Source: an uncultured Isosphaeraceae bacterium (GTDB lineage Bacteria; Planctomycetota; Planctomycetia; Isosphaerales; Isosphaeraceae). Taken from it: DNA of 64,000 nucleotides. The stretch is from contig CAMFLR010000020.1 of NCBI GenBank assembly GCA_945957605.1, positions 1 through 64,000 of the forward strand, in the 5' to 3' direction. How positions within the stretch are numbered: the first letter of the stretch is position 1; every line of letters begins with the position of its first letter. Below, in pieces: positions 44,128 to 52,041 of the stretch. A program made the position numbers and the translations under genes. The notes under the pieces are model-generated. The model was not told where the DNA came from. It saw only the letters and a program-made list of their open reading frames with translations, and did no database searches.

Positions 44128-45048
44128 TTACAAGGCCGGATCGAAGAAGATCTTCGCGGTTTCGCCCGCGGCGTCCGCCAGTACGGCTTTGTCGAATTCG
44201 TCCAGCGAAAAAATCGGCCCGAACAGGTCATTCAAAACAAATTGAGGATTGCACAAGAGCGCGACCGCTCGCGCGAACGAACCGTAATTAACCGATCGAA
44301 TCGTGAGTTGCTTGAGTAACAGCGGCAAGACGTCGAAGGAGACGGAGGTCGCACGTCGACTCTTCAAAACGAGTACGCCGCCCGGCCGCGCGGCGGAGAC
44401 CATCCGCGCGAGTGTGTCACTGTTCAGCGATGTTTCCACCACTTGATCGAATCGCGATGTGTGATCGTTATTGCTGGGCTGATGATCTGCCACAACCTGG
44501 GTGAAGCCATGGAACCGGAGTAGCCGGACGACGAGCTTGGCGAAACGATTGTCGCCAAGCACGAGTGTTGGGCGGTGGGCATCCAGTCCGGCCTCAAGCA
44601 CTGCGAGAGCCGCGGCTATCGGTTCAGCGTAGGCAGCGGCTTGCCAGGAAACGGCCGCAGGAATTACATGAACCAATCGTGCCGGAACCGTGACGTATTC
44701 AGCAAACGCGCCATCGTAGTCAATTCCCAGCATCCTACGGTTCAGGCAGTTGATCTCGCTTCCCAACATGCAGAATTCGCAGGTTCCGCAGCCAAAAACC
44801 GGCTGAACCGCGACATGGTCTCCCGGGCGAAGATGCGTTACATTGGAGTCGAGAACATCAACGACACCGGCAAACTCGTGCCCCAGGGTAATCGGATCTT
44901 TCGTACCGATGTGGTAGCGGGCAACGTCGAGGTCCGTGCGACAAAGGCCGGCGAGCCTCACTCGCACTCGCATTTCCCCCTCACCGGGCTCAACGATGTT
45001 GACCTGCTTGACGGCAACCGAGCCGTTCGACCTTACGAGCGCTTTCAT
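44128..45048 (-). CDS. Zinc-dependent medium-chain dehydrogenase-like protein, degenerate NAD motif
   Basis: 306 residues, about 30-40 shorter than usual MDR alcohol dehydrogenases. The catalytic zinc set is present (Cys36 in AGLCRTDL, His57 and Glu58 in GHEF), and so is the structural zinc quartet Cys87, Cys90, Cys93, Cys101. In the Rossmann part the expected G-x-G-x-x-G strand turn reads LVLGDNRFAKLV (163-172), lacking the second and third Gly, and the domain is short. Cofactor use may differ from the family. It starts 52 bp from the divergent methyltransferase, so a shared promoter region is likely. It may act on an alcohol or aldehyde released by the NRPS-like reductase. Confidence 0.85.
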   Translation of the reverse strand: MKALVRSNGSVAVKQVNIVEPGEGEMRVRVRLAGLCRTDLDVARYHIGTKDPITLGHEFAGVVDVLDSNVTHLRPGDHVAVQPVFGCGTCEFCMLGSEINCLNRRMLGIDYDGAFAEYVTVPARLVHVIPAAVSWQAAAYAEPIAAALAVLEAGLDAHRPTLVLGDNRFAKLVVRLLRFHGFTQVVADHQPSNNDHTSRFDQVVETSLNSDTLARMVSAARPGGVLVLKSRRATSVSFDVLPLLLKQLTIRSVNYGSFARAVALLCNPQFVLNDLFGPIFSLDEFDKAVLADAAGETAKIFFDPAL

Positions 45049-45100
45049 GTCATGAATTCGTCTGCTATCTTCGACGATCTACTCGACCAGAGAATTGCCG
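45049..45100. promoter_or_regulatory. Divergent promoter region of the biosynthetic cluster
   Basis: Only 52 bp separate the dehydrogenase start (leftward) from the methyltransferase start (rightward), so both promoters must overlap here or extend into the coding regions. I cannot identify -35/-10 boxes or an operator with confidence. A single regulator could switch both arms. Confidence 0.5.
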
Positions 45101-45895
45101 ATGTCTGATCGCGAAAAATCAACACCGTCGGACGATTCACCACGATGGTGGGAATTGCTTTACGATGATACTGTCGCCGAATTGTTAATGAGACGCAAGA
45201 AATCCTCCGAAGTTCGCGCGACGGTGGATTTTTTGCAAGAAAAACTTCAAATCAAACCTGGTGATCGTGTATTCGACCAGTGTTGCGGCATCGGCAGTTT
45301 GTCGATACCGCTGGCCCGTGCAGGCCTGAAGATCGTCGGGGTTGACCAGGCGCGGGCGTACGCAGAGGAAGCCGCGGGAATCGCATCGGCGGAAAAATTG
45401 AACGCCACGTTTCTCACTGCAGATGCAACAGAATTTGTTGCGGTCGATCAATGCGACGCAGGTTTCAACTGGAACACGAGTTTTGGCAACGGCAGCGATC
45501 GCGAGAATGCGCGCATGCTCGACGCGGCGTTTCGATCGCTTCGGCCCGGCGGCTGGTTCGCCCTCGACTATCAGCATATTCCGAGGATACTGATCCAATT
45601 TCAGAAATGCATGGTAAATCGCTTGCAAGACGATCGGGGCGAGACTTTGCTTGTGCGAGAAAGTTTTCTCGACCTCGCGAACGGACACCTGAAGCAGGTG
45701 TGGACCATGTGTCTCCCTGACGGGACGCGCAAGGTGCGTCCTACGTGCGTGAGACTGTATTTGCCGCATGAATTGGGAAACATGCTCCGAGCCGCCGGAT
45801 TCACGGATATCACATTCTACGGCGATGTGAATGGTGAGGAACTCAACCTCCACAGTCCACGGTGCATCGTAATCGCGCGAAGGCCTTTGTCATGA
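45101..45895 (+). CDS. Class I SAM-dependent methyltransferase
   Basis: 264 residues from the ATG at 45101 (a TTG lies 6 nt upstream). Motif I is GDRVFDQCCGIGSLS (54-68), motif II is KIVGVDQARAYAEEA, and the post-I and IV regions (FLTADATEFV, AGFNWNTSFGN) complete a Rossmann methyltransferase. The double Cys in motif I is unusual. RSLRPGGWFALDYQH is the usual strand beta-5 region. The substrate is likely small. The stop overlaps the start of the oxygenase gene by 4 bp (ATGA), so the two are coupled and probably act in one branch of the pathway. Confidence 0.88.
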   Translation: MSDREKSTPSDDSPRWWELLYDDTVAELLMRRKKSSEVRATVDFLQEKLQIKPGDRVFDQCCGIGSLSIPLARAGLKIVGVDQARAYAEEAAGIASAEKLNATFLTADATEFVAVDQCDAGFNWNTSFGNGSDRENARMLDAAFRSLRPGGWFALDYQHIPRILIQFQKCMVNRLQDDRGETLLVRESFLDLANGHLKQVWTMCLPDGTRKVRPTCVRLYLPHELGNMLRAAGFTDITFYGDVNGEELNLHSPRCIVIARRPLS

Positions 45896-46725
45896 ATTTG
45901 CAACGCGTTCGCCCCGAAACGAAAGAAGACTTGCTAAAGTCGCTTTACCAGGGGACCATTTGTCACCTGCCCGCCACGCCGCTGACGCGCGAACTTATCG
46001 CCGACGTGTCCGCCGCCATCAGCAGCACATTGGGCGACGACTTCCGTCATGCGCAGTTCCGGCTCGAACCGCCCGAGTTTTTCGATCGCGTGGGATCGCT
46101 GCGTAAGCGTTTTTACACAGAGGCAAGATATCATTTCTGGATCGGGCGGTTGCTGGACGAATTTGGGTTTGAAATCGAACGCATCGCATTCGACCCGCTT
46201 CGGCTTCGATTGGTGATGCATAAAGGCCACGACGATCCGCGCGCCGCACCGATTTATTACGCGCATCGCGACACCTGGTACGCTCATTCGCAAGCGGAAA
46301 TCACCTGGTGGATTCCTCTGCACGACGTGGAAGAAGATGAGACATTCGTGTTCTATCCCGACTGGTTCGACCGTCCCGTTTCAAACAATTCAGAAATCTT
46401 CGACTACGCCGACTGGGTGAGTCGAGGAACGTCTTTGCGGATTGGGTGGCAGAATCGTGACCACGGGCTAATCGCGGCCTATCCGGGTCATACTGGACCT
46501 CTGGAACCTGGGCGAGAAATCACGTTCGCCGCCAATGCGGGCGACATTGTTTTGTTCTCAGGTTCGCACTTTCATCAGACGCGAAAACAGGCCACGGGGC
46601 GCAGTCGTTTCAGCCTTGACTTTCGTAGCGTCGACCTTGTCGATCACGCGGGGAACATCGGTGCGCCCAACGTTGATAATCGCTCTACTGGCGACGCGGT
46701 TGTCGACTACATCCGTCTAAGCTGA
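45892..46725 (+). CDS. Putative Fe(II)/2-oxoglutarate-type oxygenase
   Basis: 277 residues from the ATG at 45892, which overlaps the methyltransferase stop. The facial triad is suggested by His125-x-Asp127 in YYAHRDTWYAH and a distal His in LFSGSHFHQT (226 or 228), with an Arg (237 or 239) in GRSRFSLDF where 2-oxoglutarate is normally held. The intervening strands (AEITWWIPLHDVEEDETFVF) fit the double-stranded beta-helix of phytanoyl-CoA hydroxylase-like enzymes. The overall sequence is not one I recognise. It would hydroxylate, desaturate or cyclise a pathway intermediate. The 3' end overlaps the opposing NadR-like gene by 9 bp. Confidence 0.72.
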   Translation: MNLQRVRPETKEDLLKSLYQGTICHLPATPLTRELIADVSAAISSTLGDDFRHAQFRLEPPEFFDRVGSLRKRFYTEARYHFWIGRLLDEFGFEIERIAFDPLRLRLVMHKGHDDPRAAPIYYAHRDTWYAHSQAEITWWIPLHDVEEDETFVFYPDWFDRPVSNNSEIFDYADWVSRGTSLRIGWQNRDHGLIAAYPGHTGPLEPGREITFAANAGDIVLFSGSHFHQTRKQATGRSRFSLDFRSVDLVDHAGNIGAPNVDNRSTGDAVVDYIRLS

Positions 46726-47748
46726 GCGAGAGTCGTCGCCTATGCTCATTAGCGGATTGCGCTTGGGCGGATAGCTTGGCGGCTCGGTCATAAGTTGCTC
46801 AATCGCCGCGCGGGCCATGGTGAAACGCGTGTTCCAGTCGCCGCGGATCTCCACGAATCGCCGACCTCGAGTTTCCAACTCGAGGCGGCAGCGATTGAAG
46901 AATGTGGCGCGATCGTCGGGACGATAACGAACAACGTCGTCGATCCAAGGCACATCGACGTCAAGCAAGAGATAGAGGTCGTAGTCGCGCGAGTCCGCTG
47001 CTTGGCGAATCCACGGGCTCTCCTGTTGAAAGAGAACGTCGTTCCAGATGTGTGTTGTCAGCAAGTCGGTGTCGCAGAGCAGCAGGCGATTGGCGTTAAG
47101 CGCTAGCGCGTCCTCCGACGCAGCCTGTCCGCGCGCGATACGTTCCATATCGGCAGATTCGACTCGGCCGTTTTGAGACTCGATCAGGACTCGTGCGTAT
47201 TCAGGTGCCCATACGGTATCAAAGGAACGAGCAAGGTTGGCGGCGAGCGTTGTCTTGCCCGTCGATTCTGGCCCAAATACGCAGACTCGGCGCACGAAAT
47301 AGGGACGCACGCAGCGTGGAAGGTAATTCCAATACGTCATGGGATTGGCGCGAATGGCCGTTCCGCTGACAGATACAATCGTCCGCGCAGGATCTACTGC
47401 AACGAACTGTGCGCCAAATAGGCGTGCGAGCGGCTCACCATACGATTCCGATGCGAAAACATAGTCGGGTGCAGCGGGTAAGACACGTAGCAGGGCGTCG
47501 CGCCAAAATTCCCAGAAACACGGATGTTCCTCGGGATGCTGGGGCAATTCCTCGTCAAGATGCACCACGTTATCGAATGGAAAAAGCTCCCGCATCCAGT
47601 GAAATCGCAACTGGCCCGGAATGGGTTCCGCACGAAGTGTCCCAACAACAATCGTCAAGTCATCGACGAATTGACGCGCAAACTCGCCTAGATAGAGGTG
47701 GCCGAGATGCGGCGGGAGGAATTTCCCCAAAACCATGCCACGTTTCAC
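46717..47748 (-). CDS. NadR-like NMN adenylyltransferase / ribosylnicotinamide kinase
   Basis: 343 residues from the GTG at 47748, which overlaps the NRPS stop by 4 bp (GTGA). The first half is a nucleotidyltransferase: GKFLPPHLGHLYLGE with the HxGH motif (14-17) and VSVSGTAIRANP (125-136). The second half is a P-loop kinase: FGPESTGKTT (158-167), CDTDLLTTHIW. The order matches NadR: NMN + ATP to NAD, and nicotinamide riboside phosphorylation. The NadR repressor HTH is absent. Its coupling to the NRPS gene is odd for a housekeeping NAD gene. It may supply cofactor for the reductases, or adenylate or phosphorylate a pathway intermediate. Confidence 0.85.
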   Translation of the reverse strand: MKRGMVLGKFLPPHLGHLYLGEFARQFVDDLTIVVGTLRAEPIPGQLRFHWMRELFPFDNVVHLDEELPQHPEEHPCFWEFWRDALLRVLPAAPDYVFASESYGEPLARLFGAQFVAVDPARTIVSVSGTAIRANPMTYWNYLPRCVRPYFVRRVCVFGPESTGKTTLAANLARSFDTVWAPEYARVLIESQNGRVESADMERIARGQAASEDALALNANRLLLCDTDLLTTHIWNDVLFQQESPWIRQAADSRDYDLYLLLDVDVPWIDDVVRYRPDDRATFFNRCRLELETRGRRFVEIRGDWNTRFTMARAAIEQLMTEPPSYPPKRNPLMSIGDDSRSA

Positions 47749-50714
47749 GTAAGTGGCCTCGCCGCGCCGACAGCGTTTTCGAGGTAAAGTTTCACGAGTT
47801 CGTCGTCGACAACGCGACAAACGATTCCTGAGGAGGCCAGACTCGCATTGGTTCGCGTTTTGTCAAATACGACGTCGGTCGCCTGGAAGAGATCCATCGT
47901 TCGAAAGCGAGCGAACGCCCCCTCGCCAGGAATACCGCGGCATAATGCGAGCGCGGCCGTAGATGCATCGGTATCTCCAGGATTCATAGTCGCCAGTCGC
48001 GCATTCCAGGTGTCTGTGGCGACACGTTTTACCGCGAAGCCACTTGAATTCAAAGCGGCCAAGCACGCGCCCAGCGACAATCTTCCCGCGCCGGCAATGT
48101 GATACGTCCGTGCCGATTCACCGCCATCGGTTTGCAGCGAAATATGCAAAATCGCCGCGGCGGCGTAATCCAAAGGAGTGATGTCCATCTCCAGACGTTC
48201 GTTCGCAGTCTCTGGAACGCATCCGAGTTGGATCAGACCGCGCAGGAACTTGGAGAGAAAGTCTGAGGCTGTCGCAATTGAACGCCCCGTCGTCGAATCG
48301 CCAGTGATAAGCCCCGGGCGATAGATCACAACTTTGCCAATACGCGGAGTTGCCAGTCGCACAAGATGTTCGGCCGCCCATTTTGATTGCGCATAACCGC
48401 CAAAAACATGCAAAGTGTTCGAGAGGTCATCGTCTTCGAGATAGGTTCGAGAATCGGAGTCTGTGGCCACGAAAACGGAAAGCGTCGATATGTAATGGAG
48501 CGTCTTCATTCGCCCCTGAGACGCAAACTCTAAAACGTTTCCGGTGCCGAGAACATTCTCGGTCCGCAGGTCGTTGTACGACGCGAGCAGATGCACCCGC
48601 GCGGCTGAATGATAGACAACGTCGACCCCTTCAGTCAGGCGGTTCCAGGTTGCAATATCGCACCCAAAGCGGCGACATTTAAGGTCACCGCGCAGGACGA
48701 TCAAGCGATCGCGGTCGCATGCCGATGCTCCACCATGTTGTTCAACTGCAATTCTCAAGCGATCGCGTGCGTGACAATCCGATTCGCCGCGCACCAGGCA
48801 AACAATCTCTTGGGAAGTACGTGCGAGCAGTTCGCGCAAAAGCATTACTCCCAGTCCGCCGGTCGCGCCGGTAAGAAGGATTTGACCGGGGCCGGTTCGA
48901 GCGGGTGGCGGTGCGCAAGGCAACAACAACCCGCTCAGCACTCGTCGAGCGTCATTTCGTAACTCCTCGGCGTGCATTCCTTGGTCGTGACTGGTAGCCG
49001 CTTGAGTCGCAGAGTGAAACACGTCGCGTAAACTTGTTTGGCTCATCAAAAGCGCAGGCGAAATTGCCCAACCATTTGCTTCGGCGCTGGCAATAAAACG
49101 CAGCGCGGCGAGGGAATCAAAACCCTGCGCTGAGAAGTTGGAATCCAGGTCGACGGTAAGTGGTGCGACCGCTCGGCGACAAATCGCTAACAAGGCGGCA
49201 GTGTCATCGTTGGGAATTTGCTCAGTCGTTTTGGAGGTCGCGAATGACGCGGCCAGGCATGCTAATTTGGGGTAATCGACCTTGCCGCTCGACGTCAGGG
49301 GCATGCTGTCAACGCGCTCGATCCGGCCCGGAATCATCCAGTGCGGCAGACGCTCTCTTAATTCGTCACGCAAGCGAGCGACATCGTTGCTTTCGCGAAG
49401 CGTCACATACGCCGTCAATGTTTTCGCTGCGGACTCGGGAACCTCATCGACTATCACGGCCGCGCGAACCACGCTCGGGCTTGCTTGAAGCGTCGACTCA
49501 ATCTCCGCAAGTTCGATCAACTTGCCATTGAGCTTCACCTGACGGTCAATGCGGCCTACGTAACGGTATTCGCCGTCGTTTTCAAACGCGACGCGGTCGC
49601 CAGTGAGGTAGAATCGTGTTCCGCCGATATTTATAAATTTTTGCGCGGTTAACTCAGGATCGTTCCAATATCCGCGCGCCAGGCCGGCGCCGCTAATGGC
49701 AAGTTGGCCCACGCCTCCTTGTCCGACGGGACGGGCGTGGTCGTCAAGCACGGAGTACGACATTCCTTCAATGGGCTGGCCCAGCAGCGGTCGTGTCCAG
49801 GTTTCGGCGTCGCAACAGCAGAGACTGGAACAAACCGTGGCTTCCGTCGGCCCATAAACATTGACCATCGTTCGTGTTTTAGCCCATTTGCGAATGATGT
49901 CAGGAGGGCACGGTTCGCCACCGAAAACAACCGTGCGAACGCTGGCGGGAACTTCGATAGGTTCGATCAATCGCAGTAACGCCGGCGGAATATCTATATG
50001 CGTTGCCCGATGACGTTCGAGCGCGCCGACAAGTTGCCGGGGATGGTTGATTTCGTCTGGCGCTGCGCAAATCAATGTCGCGCCGGCGAGCAGCGCTGTG
50101 CCGATGTCGGAGATTGAGGCGTCGAATGCTGTATTCAGCATCCAATAGATGCGATCGTTGGGCTGTATATCAAAAGCGCGGATTTGTGATCGAAACAGGT
50201 TCATCAGTCCCCTGTGCTCGACGACCACCCCTTTGGGTCGACCGCTGGAGCCCGACGTCCAAATGATGTACGCCGTTGTTTCATCGCGTAGGGAAGGGGG
50301 GGCGCACAAGGTAGGTTGGATTTCGCTTCGCGAGGACATCACCTCGCGCACGAGTTGAGCCTCGAGCACTGCGACGACTTCGTTTGACTCGGTTATCGCT
50401 TGCGTGCGTACTTCGGGCCATTCGGGGTCGATGGGCAAAAATCCCCAGGCCAGTCGCCAACAAGCCAATGCGGCAATCACAAATTCGGCGCTTCGAGCGA
50501 TTCGTAAACCGACGACTGAGCCGGAAGAGGCCGGATTCACGCTCGAATTCGCCAGAGTGCTTGCCAGCAGATGCGCGGATAGGCGTTCAATGTGATTAAT
50601 CACTTCCGCGAATGAGATATTCCCGTATGATCCGTCGACGATTGCGGTCTGCGCTGGGCATTTCGTGGCGACATCGTAGAGGCAATCGATGAAGTGGGGG
50701 GATCGCGCGTTCAT
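47745..50714 (-). CDS. NRPS-like enzyme: adenylation, carrier protein, thioester reductase
   Basis: 989 residues. Adenylation domain 1-485: A3 WTSGSSGRPKG (152-162), A5 NVYGPTEAT, A7 YLTGDRV, A8 YVGRIDRQVKLNGKLIELAE, A10 Lys478. Carrier protein about 505-580 with phosphopantetheine Ser534 in QGFDSL. Terminal reductase from about 610: NADPH motif TGATGGLG (615-622), YISTLSVF and YAQSKWAAE (the SDR Ser/Tyr/Lys set). There is no condensation or thioesterase domain. The build matches carboxylic acid reductases and Lys2: one acid is activated, tethered and released as aldehyde or alcohol. A hand alignment to GrsA suggests pocket residues D-A-S-D-V-G-V-V-C, near some Tyr/Phe codes but with Asp in the fourth position. 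Confidence 0.92.
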   Translation of the reverse strand: MNARSPHFIDCLYDVATKCPAQTAIVDGSYGNISFAEVINHIERLSAHLLASTLANSSVNPASSGSVVGLRIARSAEFVIAALACWRLAWGFLPIDPEWPEVRTQAITESNEVVAVLEAQLVREVMSSRSEIQPTLCAPPSLRDETTAYIIWTSGSSGRPKGVVVEHRGLMNLFRSQIRAFDIQPNDRIYWMLNTAFDASISDIGTALLAGATLICAAPDEINHPRQLVGALERHRATHIDIPPALLRLIEPIEVPASVRTVVFGGEPCPPDIIRKWAKTRTMVNVYGPTEATVCSSLCCCDAETWTRPLLGQPIEGMSYSVLDDHARPVGQGGVGQLAISGAGLARGYWNDPELTAQKFINIGGTRFYLTGDRVAFENDGEYRYVGRIDRQVKLNGKLIELAEIESTLQASPSVVRAAVIVDEVPESAAKTLTAYVTLRESNDVARLRDELRERLPHWMIPGRIERVDSMPLTSSGKVDYPKLACLAASFATSKTTEQIPNDDTAALLAICRRAVAPLTVDLDSNFSAQGFDSLAALRFIASAEANGWAISPALLMSQTSLRDVFHSATQAATSHDQGMHAEELRNDARRVLSGLLLPCAPPPARTGPGQILLTGATGGLGVMLLRELLARTSQEIVCLVRGESDCHARDRLRIAVEQHGGASACDRDRLIVLRGDLKCRRFGCDIATWNRLTEGVDVVYHSAARVHLLASYNDLRTENVLGTGNVLEFASQGRMKTLHYISTLSVFVATDSDSRTYLEDDDLSNTLHVFGGYAQSKWAAEHLVRLATPRIGKVVIYRPGLITGDSTTGRSIATASDFLSKFLRGLIQLGCVPETANERLEMDITPLDYAAAAILHISLQTDGGESARTYHIAGAGRLSLGACLAALNSSGFAVKRVATDTWNARLATMNPGDTDASTAALALCRGIPGEGAFARFRTMDLFQATDVVFDKTRTNASLASSGIVCRVVDDELVKLYLENAVGAARPLT

Positions 50715-52041
50715 TGGAATATCGAATCTCGAGCACGTCCTACGATTCTATCAACGGTGTTCGATGCATTTGCGGCCAGTAAAGTCTAGCTGAAAGTCAG
50801 GCTACAAAGAAGCCGCCCCGGTCCTGCGCTCCGGTTCACCGAGCTGCCCTCCTGTTCATGCGAACGGTACTCAAGCGTTATTCCTTTGCGTCATATTCCG
50901 GGTGTGAGAGCTAGTACTGCCGCAGTCGTATCCGGCTTGACACTAGAAGGCGTGACCGTTGACGCAAGAGTATTCGTTAGGCGCGTTACACGTTCATCGA
51001 TGGGTCGTAAGGGCCGAACGCCGGAAGCCTGAGCCTGGGGGGCAGACGTCGTTTTTCTCTATCGCAGAGTCATCACTCGTACTCGTTTCGTGAAATGGCT
51101 TGTCTCAAGAGGATGATCACCTTGACACCCACTCCGCGCTTTTCCGCCTCTGATAGGCATGGCGTTCAATGCAATCAGAATCCAGAAGTTAGCGTGCGAG
51201 TTTGTGAATGTCCCTGAAGCGACCTCCAAACTTGCCCCATGGTTTCGGCAGGATGCACGCTTTTTACACTGGATAGCAATAAATCGAAGTCCGCACTCGA
51301 TTTGCTACCGCGTTTGGAGCGAAGAAAACGCTTGCCGGGTGGAGGCCGAAGAAGGTAACCGGCGGAATCGTGATGGATGTGGATTCCGTCGAAGCGATCT
51401 CGCACGACCAGTCGATGCACGATGATAGGACGGCCGGCTCTGAGGCTGCGAATCGGGCGCAGGGATGTCATAACATTTTGAACTCAGCATTCAAGAACAC
51501 GTAATTCCGCAAGAACCCCAAAGCACGATTTTCGGCGGCATTCCAATCACCGAAAGATTCGACGAAAACGAGCGATGCCGCACTGTTTGCGTGGTCGACC
51601 TGACAACGGGGTAGTTAGCTACGCTCATTTAGTTTGTGAAGACCGTGCGAAAGGTTTTCGCCGCGATAATGCGGCAGGGTCGGATGTCTCCGGAAGTGGT
51701 CAACGACGTGTATTTGGAGTACTCGTTCATCGTGCCGAACTCGGCGATGTCCGAAGCGTCTGCCTCGTTCGAGTCCACCGCCGGCGATCAATTAAACCGT
51801 TTCCTGCCAATGAGTTCTGAACGAAAGATATTATGACCAAGTAGAGAAATTAATTTCTCGATGAGACGAAATCGCACCTTTCCCGCATTGGTATCGGCCA
51901 GGACCTTCGTCCTGTGATTTGACGCATTGTTTCCATTTCTTCCGCGCTGTCGCGGACGGTGGGTCACGATCTCGGATCCGGACTCGCCCTCTCTTCCTAA
52001 CTGACGTACTACATCGTCGCGCACCTCGATGGGATAACACC
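50715..52041. other. Long intergenic region between the cluster and the giant surface gene
   Basis: About 1.3 kb. The left end should hold the NRPS promoter and the right end the leader of the giant gene. A 66-codon plus frame at 51636 (GTG start, ...SPEVVNDVYLEYSFIVPNSA) is marginal. No tRNA, repeat or mobile element is recognised. Confidence 0.4.

Noticed and set aside
47409..47831. 140-codon plus frame crossing the NadR/NRPS junction
   Set aside because: Antisense to two well-supported genes and Arg-rich.
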